64,000 nucleotides of DNA. It comes from Alphaproteobacteria bacterium. Its GTDB lineage: Bacteria; Pseudomonadota; Alphaproteobacteria; DSM-16000; Inquilinaceae. This document shows positions 24,711-32,857 of this stretch, piece after piece; positions within the stretch are counted from its first letter, which is position 1, and every line of letters begins with the position of its first letter. The stretch spans positions 124,001 through 188,000 of the forward strand of contig JANQIX010000104.1 of NCBI GenBank assembly GCA_028281925.1. Reading direction: 5' to 3'. A program made the translations under genes and the position numbers. The notes below the pieces were generated by a model, which worked only from the letters and a program-made list of their open reading frames with translations, was not told where the DNA came from and did not search any database.

Positions 24711-26390
24711 TCAGGCGTGACCGTCAGGCCGGTGAGCAATCACCAGAACCGTCAGATCGTCACGGCAGATCCAGCCGATCTGGTCGAGTCTGTCGACAAG
24801 CGTGCGGAGCTGACTGCCGGGGGCCGAGCCGGCCACGCTCTGCAGCAACTCCACCAGCCCTTCCAGGCCAAGCTCATCGCTGGTTTCGTCGTCCTTGCGG
24901 CATTCAATCAGTCCGTCGGTGAAGACGTAGAAGGAGCCGCCGTCCAGAAGGATCTCTTCGGTGGCGTACATCATGTCCGGCAGAATACCCAACGGCGGCG
25001 ACGGCGCCTCGAACGTCCGGTGACCGCTGTCCGATTGCACCCAGACAGGCGGCACGTGGCCGGCATTGGCGAACCGCACGCTGCCCGTCTTCGGATCGTA
25101 AAGGCCGACGACCGCGGTTACGAACCGGCCATAGCTCGACGTCTCATGGAACTCCCGATTGAGGATCTCCAGCATCTCGGCCGGATCGTCCCGCGTCTTG
25201 CCGAGATAGCGGAACAGGCTGGCAATGCGCGCCATCAAGAGCGCGGCGTCCACGCCCTTGCCCGAGACATCGCCCAGCGCAAACGGAACAAGCCCGTCCG
25301 GCCGCGAGAAGAAGTCGAAGAAATCCCCGGAAACATGGCGGTATGGCCGGTTGACCCCGTCGATCGGGGAGTCCGGTGGCGGCGATGGCGGAAACAGGCT
25401 GCGCTGGATGATGGCTGCCATTTCCAGTTCGCGGCGCATCATCTGCTGTTCCTGCTCGCGCAGACGCTTCTTCTCCAGCGAAGAGCCGATGCGGGCACGC
25501 AGCAAGATCGGATCGAACGGCTTAGTCAAATAGTCTTCCGCACCGACCTCGATACAGCGAATGATGCTGTCGGACTCACTGAGCGCGGAGATCATGATCA
25601 CGGGGATGTCGCGAAACCGGGCATCCCGCTTCATTCGCGACAACACCTGGAATCCGTTGAGGTCCGGCATCAGAAGGTCGAGCAACACCAAGTCATAGGT
25701 CTCACGCTCGAGCATCGACAGGGCTTCATGGCCGCCGGCGGCAGGCGTTGCATGATGGCCCTCCCGATCGAGACGACGCATCAGCACTTCCCGGTTGTCG
25801 GGATTGTCGTCGACCACCAGGATCGACGCCGGCGTGCTGACATGGGGCTGCGCGTCTGCATCCAGGGCCTGAATGCTGTCGACCAGGGCCTGCGCAAGAT
25901 CGGCCGCCTGGGTCTGTGCCGCGTCCTCGCCATCGGATGAGCCTGAGAACCGAACTATCGTATCGATCTGGCCGAGCAAATGATCGGCGGCGGACAGAAT
26001 GCCGCCGAATTCGCCGACCAGCTTGTCCAGGCCGCGGTCCTCGGCGTCATCGCGGAGCATTTCCGTATAGCCTTTGACCGCGTTCAGCGGCGTCCTCAGG
26101 TCGTGCCGCAGCCTACGCTGCAGATCCGCCAGTTCGTCGGCCGAGAGGCCTGCGGCTTCGTCGCCCACCCGGCCCATATCGCCGACCAGCTTGCGCAGCT
26201 GACGTGCGGCATCGAGCACGCGGTCGAGATCCTCGCTAAGATCCGACGCGCCGTGCTGGTCGAGGTCTTCGCGCAGGAATTTCGTGAGCTCGATCAGCGC
26301 AACGACCGGGGTTTCGAACTGCTGCCTGATCTCCGTGACCAGGGCACGCATCACCCGCTGCTGCCGCTCGGCCGCGTCCGTCGACGCCAT
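24711..26390 (-). CDS. DHp-receiver-PP2C (SpoIIE/RsbU-type) serine phosphatase
   Basis: A 559-residue three-part regulator. Residues about 85-150 form a histidine-kinase-like DHp hairpin with H96 in RLRHDLRTPLNAVKGY but no ATPase domain. A receiver follows (about 188-305) with D238 in LLDLLMPD and K290. The C-terminal SpoIIE/PP2C phosphatase (about 345-555) has the metal-binding aspartates in SGDFFDF (D356), GDVSGKG (D374) and the DD of CRDDLTVL. Such phosphatases dephosphorylate STAS anti-anti-sigma proteins; one is encoded at 38.7 kb. The ATG at 26390 follows GGGGAAGG. It may be cotranscribed with the kinase downstream. Confidence 0.85.
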   Translation of the reverse strand: MASTDAAERQQRVMRALVTEIRQQFETPVVALIELTKFLREDLDQHGASDLSEDLDRVLDAARQLRKLVGDMGRVGDEAAGLSADELADLQRRLRHDLRTPLNAVKGYTEMLRDDAEDRGLDKLVGEFGGILSAADHLLGQIDTIVRFSGSSDGEDAAQTQAADLAQALVDSIQALDADAQPHVSTPASILVVDDNPDNREVLMRRLDREGHHATPAAGGHEALSMLERETYDLVLLDLLMPDLNGFQVLSRMKRDARFRDIPVIMISALSESDSIIRCIEVGAEDYLTKPFDPILLRARIGSSLEKKRLREQEQQMMRRELEMAAIIQRSLFPPSPPPDSPIDGVNRPYRHVSGDFFDFFSRPDGLVPFALGDVSGKGVDAALLMARIASLFRYLGKTRDDPAEMLEILNREFHETSSYGRFVTAVVGLYDPKTGSVRFANAGHVPPVWVQSDSGHRTFEAPSPPLGILPDMMYATEEILLDGGSFYVFTDGLIECRKDDETSDELGLEGLVELLQSVAGSAPGSQLRTLVDRLDQIGWICRDDLTVLVIAHRPDGHA

Positions 26391-26686
26391 GTGCCTTCCC
26401 CGATCACCGCCGCTCCGTTGACGGGGGACGATAGGAGGTTCCCGGCGGCGGCTCAACGGCAACGCCAACATCGCTGGCTAGGGAAGAGCGGCAGATGGCA
26501 GTATGCAACGCTTCCTGCCGATCCCCCGCATCGGCATCGCGATGGATCCGAGATCATGTCCTTGCGACAGTGTCCCGCAATCGAACGGCCCCGCCAGTAC
26601 TGCTGGCAAAGCCCGGCCGTCGCTCCCGTATCGGCCCGGGACCTTGCCCGGACCGGGGGTCGCCTCTACGGGTGACGGATCCTGCG

Positions 26687-28432
26687 ATGCCCGAATCGCG
26701 GATAGGCCGGCTCCGGCGACGGACGATCGAGGATTGGAAGATCATCCTCGGCAGCACTGTCAAGCTGCCTCCGGTGACGATCGCCGTCGCCATCGGGCTG
26801 CTGGGCACCGCCTTCCTGCTACCGTTCTTCACCAAGTTCTTCGTCGATCGCTTCCTTGTGGCGGACCAGTCGGATTGGCTGGTGCCGCTAACCCTGGGCA
26901 TGGTGGCGACAGCCGTCTTGCGCAGCTGCCTGACCTGGTGGCAGCGATCCATTCTGCTGAGGGTCCAGGTCGTCCGCTCTAAGCGAAACTCACGCGACGT
27001 CTTCCAGCACATGTTGTCGGCAAGTCGGGATCACCTCCAAGGCTATACGGCCGGAGATATCGCCAGCATCCTGCGTGGGCAGGACAGGGCTGCACGGGTG
27101 ATCTACGGCGATGTCGTTCACAGCATCATCGAGCTGCCGGCAGTCCCGCTGCTGTTCCTCGTCATGGCGGCATTCGACGCGACGATCGCTACGGCGGCCG
27201 TGGCCCTTACCCTCGGCAATGCGATCGCGCTGCGTGCCATCGCCCGCAAGCGGGCCGGCATCAGCGAGAGATTGGCAGCGGCGCGCGGCGCGCTCGCTGG
27301 CACTCTGACGCGCTATCTCAGGGTCATGCCCGCGATCAAGGCCGGGACGCTCGAAGAGACCGTGTTCGCCGATTGGGATCGCGGCCATCGCGATCAGACC
27401 GAGAACCTGGCGCAGCTTGGCCGTCTGAGCGAACGACTGTCGCTGATCCCCGGCTTGGTGGGCGGCCTCTCCCTTTCCGTCATTCTGGGCATCGGTGCGC
27501 TCGCCATCATGCGCGGAAGCATGACCGTCGGGGACCTGGTGGCGTGTCAGGCGCTGTTCTTCAGCATCAACGATCCGATCCGCCGCTTCATCGAGGCGAG
27601 CGGACAGCTGCAGGACGTCAATGCCGACTTCCGCCGTCGCCAGACCATCAAGGCCATGCCGCGGGATCCATGGCTGGCAGATCGCGATGCGGCGCCGGCC
27701 GAAGTCGGTCCCCGGCCGCAAGTGTCCCCTATGCCCGCATTGGTCCTGCGCGATCTCGATTTCGGGCAGCGCCGCTTCGAAGCAGGATCATCCGCCACCG
27801 TCAGCGTCACTCTCGAAAGGGGCCGCTGCCTAGCGGTGGTAGGCCGCAGCGGAAGCGGCAAGACGGCGCTCGCGCGCGTCATCGCCGGTCTTGATCCGCC
27901 CGCCGGCGGCGACGTTCTGATAGGCGGACAGCCTGTCATCGGGCTGAGCCGAGCCCAGCTTCCCGGCAATGTCGCCATGGTCAGCCACGAATTGACGCTG
28001 TTCGACGGGCCGATCCGGGACAGTCTCACCCTTTGGAATCCGGAGATCCCCGAAGACGCGGTTTGGCGCGCCTGCGCCACTGCCTGTATCGACAGCGTCA
28101 TCGCGGCGACACCCGGGGGGTTGGACACTGTGCTCGGTCCGGGCGGCATCGGCCTCAGCGGCGGCCAGATGCAGCGCCTCAACCTGGCCCGTGCGCTGGT
28201 GCGCGATCCCGGCGTCGTCGTGTTGGACGAGGCGTTGGAAGCCCTGGACCCGGTGCTGGCCCGCGCCATTCTTCGGCGCCTCAGCGACCGCGGCTGCGCC
28301 ACCGTGCTGGTCACCCACCGACAGGAGATACTTCGGATCTGCGATCAGGTGTTGAGCCTCGACGATGAGCGCCCGACGGCAAGCGATGCCACAGGTAATT
28401 CGGACAGACAGGATCCGCATCCCGATGGCTAA
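26687..28432 (+). CDS. NHLM-type ABC exporter subunit without peptidase domain (membrane plus ATPase)
   Basis: A 581-residue fused ABC exporter. The membrane domain (about 20-320) closely follows the transporter part of NHLM peptidase/ATP-binding exporters (PFFTKFFVDRFLV, AGDIASILR, GSMTVGDLVACQALF, GQLQDVNADFRR), but the C39 peptidase that precedes it in that family is absent. The ATPase has Walker A GRSGSGKT (386-393), signature LSGGQ (490-494), Walker B VVVLDE (510-515) and H544. The Q-loop reads MVSHE (431-435), with His where Gln is usual. ATG 26687 or GTG 26672 are possible starts. It overlaps the second exporter by eight bases; the two probably form a heterodimer. Confidence 0.8.
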   Translation: MPESRIGRLRRRTIEDWKIILGSTVKLPPVTIAVAIGLLGTAFLLPFFTKFFVDRFLVADQSDWLVPLTLGMVATAVLRSCLTWWQRSILLRVQVVRSKRNSRDVFQHMLSASRDHLQGYTAGDIASILRGQDRAARVIYGDVVHSIIELPAVPLLFLVMAAFDATIATAAVALTLGNAIALRAIARKRAGISERLAAARGALAGTLTRYLRVMPAIKAGTLEETVFADWDRGHRDQTENLAQLGRLSERLSLIPGLVGGLSLSVILGIGALAIMRGSMTVGDLVACQALFFSINDPIRRFIEASGQLQDVNADFRRRQTIKAMPRDPWLADRDAAPAEVGPRPQVSPMPALVLRDLDFGQRRFEAGSSATVSVTLERGRCLAVVGRSGSGKTALARVIAGLDPPAGGDVLIGGQPVIGLSRAQLPGNVAMVSHELTLFDGPIRDSLTLWNPEIPEDAVWRACATACIDSVIAATPGGLDTVLGPGGIGLSGGQMQRLNLARALVRDPGVVVLDEALEALDPVLARAILRRLSDRGCATVLVTHRQEILRICDQVLSLDDERPTASDATGNSDRQDPHPDG

Positions 28433-30251
28433 GGCTCGCACCGTCGAAACCGCGAGACCCAGGCGCCGGCTCTGGCACCGGGCCGTGCGCGTGCAGGGCC
28501 CCCAACATTTCCGCGGCGGCACCCAATTCAGAGGGCTGCCACCCCCGCCGATCCACCCGATGGCCTTGGTCCGGCTGACCGGGAGCGGCCTGGTGCGCGA
28601 CAGCGCGCTGATCGTCGCACTGTCTGTCGGCGGCGCCATGCTGGGCCTCTTTCTTCCTGCCGCCACGGCTCTCTTGTTCGGCGAGGTCATCCCCGCGGCG
28701 GATCGCGGGCAGGCGTTCTTTGTTCTGCTGGGGATGTTCGCGGCGGCCTGCGGTGTGTCGGCATTCGAATTCGGACGGTCGCTGGTGCTCCTGCGGCTGA
28801 TGCTACGGTTCGATCGCGCTGTTCATCTGGCGGTGTTCGACCGGCTGCTGCGGGCGAGGCCCCGCCTTTTCGGCCATATCGGCGCGGCCGATGCCGCGAC
28901 CCGCATCCTGGACATCGCGCTGATCCATCGCGTGCTCGGGCCGATCGTCGGGACCACCATCCTCAGCCTCGGCTTCGCGGTGGCCAATCTCGCCTTCATG
29001 GTGTGGATCTCGCCGATGCTGACCGTCGTCGGCGTGATTCTGGTGGTTATGATCGCCGGCCTCACCCGCCTTTGCATCCGCCGCCAGATTGCCCACGAAT
29101 TGGCGGCCGCCGAAATGGATGCCCGCATCGCAGAATTTGCGACGCAGGTCCAGCGGCGGCTGGAGACGATCCGCGCCGCTGACGCCGAAGCCGGCGTGAT
29201 GGGCCGGTGGCAGCATCTGTTCGACCGGCTGCAGCGGGACAATGTCGGCGCGCAGCGGGCCGCCAATCTGGGCGCGGCACTGAACGCGGCCTTTGCGCTG
29301 CTTGCGCCGGCCATGCTGTTCGTGGCCGTGGCGCTCGTGCCCGACAGCCCGTCCACGGCGAGTTTCCTGGCCTTCTATGCCGCCTTCGGACAACTGCTGT
29401 TCGCCGTTCTGGGCCTGTCGACGGCCGCGGCTTCGGCGTCGCGCCTGGTCGCGCCATATCGCCGGCTGCAGCCTTTGATCGATGCGCGTGAGGAGAGAAC
29501 CGAGGATGCGATCCAACCGGCCGACGCGTTTGCGGGCCTGACCGTCGCCGATGTCACCTTCCGCTATGCCGACGATGCGCCGCCGGCGCTAGACGGCGTG
29601 TCGCTGCAAGTTGGGCCGGGCGAGATCGTCGTGCTTACGGGGCCGTCAGGTTCCGGCAAGTCGACACTGGTGAAGCTGCTGCTGCGCCTTGAGGCAGAGC
29701 AGCACGGCCGGATCAAGGTCGGCGACCAGCCGATCGGCGGCCTTGACCCCGTTGCCTGGCGGCGCCGGATCGGTGCCGTGCTGCAGGACAGCCCCATCTT
29801 TCCCGGTACGGTGGCCAGCAACATCGCCGGCCTGGGCGGCGCGGCCGATGTCGATGTCCGCGAGGCGGCTGCGATCGTCGGCCTGTTGGGCGGTGCATCG
29901 GAGCTGCCCTCGGGCCTGGATACGCCGATAAGGCGCACAGCTGCGCTGCCCGGATCGCTGCGCCAGCAGATCATCCTGGCACGCGCGCTTCTGCGCCGGC
30001 CCCAGCTGCTGCTGCTGGACGAGGCGACGAACGTCATGGACACCGATCTGCAGCGCCGAGTGCTGGCGAACATCCGCTCGTTGGAGATTGCCTGCCTTTC
30101 GATCACCCACAGGCTGACCGGCATGGCGATGAGCGACCGCATCTACATGCTGGAACAGGGTCGCGTCGTCGATCAGGGGGACTTCGGCGAGCTCTTGTTC
30201 GGCACCGGCCCCTTTGCGCGGGCCTTCGGCGGCGGCTCCGACGCCGCCTGA
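28425..30251 (+). CDS. NHLM-type ABC exporter, second subunit (membrane plus ATPase, altered signature motif)
   Basis: A 608-residue fused ABC exporter resembling the ATP-binding partner of NHLM systems. After a basic N-terminus come about six membrane segments (55-330). The ATPase has Walker A GPSGSGKS (406-413), Q454, Walker B LLLLDE (528-533) and H562, but the signature is LPGSL (508-512) instead of LSGGQ. The start overlaps the first subunit's stop by eight bases. The gene ends 79 bases inside the convergent glycosidase gene. No precursor peptide, maturase or HlyD-type adaptor is encoded nearby, so the cargo is unknown. Confidence 0.78.
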   Translation: MAKARTVETARPRRRLWHRAVRVQGPQHFRGGTQFRGLPPPPIHPMALVRLTGSGLVRDSALIVALSVGGAMLGLFLPAATALLFGEVIPAADRGQAFFVLLGMFAAACGVSAFEFGRSLVLLRLMLRFDRAVHLAVFDRLLRARPRLFGHIGAADAATRILDIALIHRVLGPIVGTTILSLGFAVANLAFMVWISPMLTVVGVILVVMIAGLTRLCIRRQIAHELAAAEMDARIAEFATQVQRRLETIRAADAEAGVMGRWQHLFDRLQRDNVGAQRAANLGAALNAAFALLAPAMLFVAVALVPDSPSTASFLAFYAAFGQLLFAVLGLSTAAASASRLVAPYRRLQPLIDAREERTEDAIQPADAFAGLTVADVTFRYADDAPPALDGVSLQVGPGEIVVLTGPSGSGKSTLVKLLLRLEAEQHGRIKVGDQPIGGLDPVAWRRRIGAVLQDSPIFPGTVASNIAGLGGAADVDVREAAAIVGLLGGASELPSGLDTPIRRTAALPGSLRQQIILARALLRRPQLLLLDEATNVMDTDLQRRVLANIRSLEIACLSITHRLTGMAMSDRIYMLEQGRVVDQGDFGELLFGTGPFARAFGGGSDAA

Positions 30252-32299
30252 CCGGCAGGCTGTAGCACCAGAGTTCCATATCCATCCAACACGAGGTCTA
30301 GAGTTCCGGTGGGATGGCTGGAGAATTCCGCGCGATCGACAGCCAGTGCCGACCATCCTGACGTCGCAGTCAAGACCGCCCGCGCCCGATCCGGCAGATG
30401 GATCGCCGCCGCGGCCAGGTCGATACAGTGATGCTGCGGCCCATCCGGCGAGAGGTTGGCGGCTACCAGCACCAGATCGCCCGCCGCCTCCTCCGACCAC
30501 ATGATCCAGGCCAATACGGCCGGATCATCGCCGATCACCGTATAGCGATCGCCGCTTCGGATGGCCGGCCGCTCGGCCCGCAGCCGCGCGAGTTCCCGGA
30601 TCGCGGCGAAGGTGGGGTTCGTGCGGTCGTAGGGCTGGTGCAGCGGTGCGTTGATCGGCCCGAAGATCCATTGGCAGTCAGGATTGGGAAACATGTCCTC
30701 ACGGACATGGGCGTCGTGGCCGACCCATTGCCCGTCGTCCGTCCGGTGCATGCCCAGTGCACCTGAGAACTCTTGCTCGGTGCCGTAATAGATGCAGGGC
30801 ATGGCAGGGCCGAGCACCAGTACAGTCAGCACCGCGCGATGGGCGTGGCGTGCCCGATCCAGTCCGCCGAAACGGTCGCCCCAACGGTGCAGGAACCGGC
30901 TTGTGTCCTGATTGTCGATGAAGGCCAGGTTCCATCGCGAATCCCGGTAGGAAAAGGCATCGTGCTCCAGGTAGCGGCTGACGGCGGCGGCCGTCCCGCC
31001 ATTCTCGAACACTTCTCTCAGGCAATAGTGCAAGGGGTAGTCGATCATGCCGGAGAATGCCGCATCCCGGCTGTAGGGGCCGACCTCGGCCGCCGTGTGG
31101 CCGGCATGCTCGCCCAGCATCAAGAAATCGGCCTTGCCGATCGCGCGACAGTATCGGTCGACTTCCGCCACGCATTGCGTCCAGAACGGCAGATCCACAT
31201 GGCGCACGGCATCGAAGCGGAAGCCGTCGATATCAGCCTCGGCAATCCAATAGGTCAGATGGCGGATCAGGTGTTCGCGCACATAAGCATGTTCCGTCCG
31301 CCAGTCGGCCAGGAAGCCGAACAGCGGCGTCCCTACCAGCTCGTCCCCACCGGGTGAGTGAAAAAACCCCGGATGGCGCAGGTCTTCGGGATAGGGCAGC
31401 GGCACCTGCAGGTCGCCGCAATCGTATTTGAACCGGGCTTCATGGCCGTTGTCGGTGGCAACCCAGTCCAGACAGTCGGCGAGGTGGTTGACGATCACGT
31501 CGATCAGAACGGCGATGCCCCTGGCATGGGCGGCCGCGACCAGCGACCTGAGGTCGTCCATCCCCCCCAGCCGGGGATTGACGGCCAGCAGGTGCAGCGG
31601 GTGATAGCCGTGATAGCCGGCGGCATCGTTGACGTAGACCGGACTGAGAATGATGGCCCCGACACCGAGATCAGCCAGATAGTCGAGACGGTCTTCGATG
31701 CCGTCCAGCGTGCCACCGTGGCTGCCCCGTGCGTCTTCGGGGCGAAACGGCACCAAACCCGCATGACGCCTGTCCGACCGGCCCCTGGCAAACCGGTCTA
31801 TGACGATGCTGTAGAAGAGACGATGCCGCCAGTCCGCCGGCGATGGTGTTGCTGGCGCGACCGGCGGCGGCCCATAGATCGGCCGGCCATCCACATGGCC
31901 GAGATAAGATCGCTCAATATCCGCTGACAACCGCGGCGCTGTGGTGACGATCAGTCGCCGCCAGTCGGCCACCCAGTGCCAGGCACCGTCCATGGCGCGA
32001 TAGCCGAGCCGATAGGCGACACCGCCTTCGCACCCCGCCGGCGGAAGCACGACCCGGAACATCCGATATCCGGACAGGTCCGACGCCGTGTCGGGTTGTT
32101 CTTCCTCAGCCTCCACAGTCTCCGGCGCGACATCGTCCGCCATGCCGGCCCCGACAACCGACACGCCGGCCGCCAGGCAAGGCAGTGCGCGCAACACGCC
32201 GAACCGTATCGGAATGGGCTCATCGGGGCGGAAGGCCCATCGATACGGCGCCGATGTCGACTCATGGTCGACTTCAAGGAATGGAGTGCTGGGGTGCAT
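30173..32299 (-). CDS. Glycoside hydrolase family 13 (alpha-amylase-like) protein
   Basis: A 708-residue GH13 protein. An N-terminal beta-rich region (about 1-150) precedes the TIM barrel, with DVIVNH (267-272), the nucleophile D363 in DGFRFDAVRHVD, the acid/base E397 in MLGEH and the stabiliser D465. The last motif reads FIDNQD where nearly all GH13 enzymes have NHD, so the substrate-contacting His is Gln464. A C-terminal beta domain follows. No signal peptide is evident, suggesting cytoplasmic action on alpha-glucans or maltodextrins. The 3' end overlaps the convergent exporter gene. It follows the response regulator gene by 69 bases. Confidence 0.83.
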   Translation of the reverse strand: MHPSTPFLEVDHESTSAPYRWAFRPDEPIPIRFGVLRALPCLAAGVSVVGAGMADDVAPETVEAEEEQPDTASDLSGYRMFRVVLPPAGCEGGVAYRLGYRAMDGAWHWVADWRRLIVTTAPRLSADIERSYLGHVDGRPIYGPPPVAPATPSPADWRHRLFYSIVIDRFARGRSDRRHAGLVPFRPEDARGSHGGTLDGIEDRLDYLADLGVGAIILSPVYVNDAAGYHGYHPLHLLAVNPRLGGMDDLRSLVAAAHARGIAVLIDVIVNHLADCLDWVATDNGHEARFKYDCGDLQVPLPYPEDLRHPGFFHSPGGDELVGTPLFGFLADWRTEHAYVREHLIRHLTYWIAEADIDGFRFDAVRHVDLPFWTQCVAEVDRYCRAIGKADFLMLGEHAGHTAAEVGPYSRDAAFSGMIDYPLHYCLREVFENGGTAAAVSRYLEHDAFSYRDSRWNLAFIDNQDTSRFLHRWGDRFGGLDRARHAHRAVLTVLVLGPAMPCIYYGTEQEFSGALGMHRTDDGQWVGHDAHVREDMFPNPDCQWIFGPINAPLHQPYDRTNPTFAAIRELARLRAERPAIRSGDRYTVIGDDPAVLAWIMWSEEAAGDLVLVAANLSPDGPQHHCIDLAAAAIHLPDRARAVLTATSGWSALAVDRAEFSSHPTGTLDLVLDGYGTLVLQPAGQAASEPPPKARAKGPVPNKSSPKSP

Positions 32300-32368
32300 G
32301 CAACCTGCCGATCGCGGCGCGTGCCGACTTGGATTGGGTCAGAGCGGCGCGCCCGTACCGGGGCCCGA

Positions 32369-32740
32369 TCAGCCCTTGGCGCCCAGCAGTTGCTCGATCT
32401 TCTGCAAGAGACGGGGAAGCTCGACGGGCTTGGTGTCGAAATCGTCGCATCCGGCCTCCAGGGCCTTGTCGCGGTCCGTCGACATGGCGTGCGCCGTCAG
32501 GGCGATCACAGGGATCTGCTGTGTTTCTGCGGCCGCCTTCAGCCGTCGCGTCGCCTCCCAGCCGTCGACCACGGGCAGGCTCATATCCATCAGGATGATA
32601 TCCGGCGTCTCGGTCCCGGCCATGGCAATGCCTTCACCGCCGTCGACGGCCACCACAACCTCATAACCCTTGCGTGAGAGGCGCCGAGAGAGCATGTCGC
32701 GGTTCATCTCGTTGTCTTCCACGATCAGTACTTTCGCCAC
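32369..32740 (-). CDS. Single-domain response regulator (DivK-type)
   Basis: A receiver of about 123 residues without output domain: KVLIVEDNEMNRDML, phospho-acceptor Asp in IILMDMSLP, Thr in ALTAHAM and Lys in DTKPVELP. DivK and hybrid-kinase partner receivers have this layout. The open frame starts further up, but GTG 32740, seven bases after GGGGA, gives the normal length. It is 117 bases downstream of the two-receiver hybrid kinase and is likely its partner. Calling it DivK itself would go beyond the evidence. Confidence 0.82.
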   Translation of the reverse strand: MAKVLIVEDNEMNRDMLSRRLSRKGYEVVVAVDGGEGIAMAGTETPDIILMDMSLPVVDGWEATRRLKAAAETQQIPVIALTAHAMSTDRDKALEAGCDDFDTKPVELPRLLQKIEQLLGAKG

Positions 32741-32857
32741 AGTCACGTCCCCATCGATTGGCAGATCGGCGCCGCTTCGGCGCGAACAGTCACGCACGTT
32801 ACCTCAGGCCCTGCAGGTCGCGAAGCGATCGTCTTCACAAAGAGGCGAGGCTCGGCG

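Noticed and set aside
26495..26686. N-terminal extension of the first ABC exporter as a possible C39 peptidase
   Set aside because: The 64 codons contain no Cys-His-Asp protease motifs and are Arg/Pro-rich; they look like non-coding sequence upstream of the real start.
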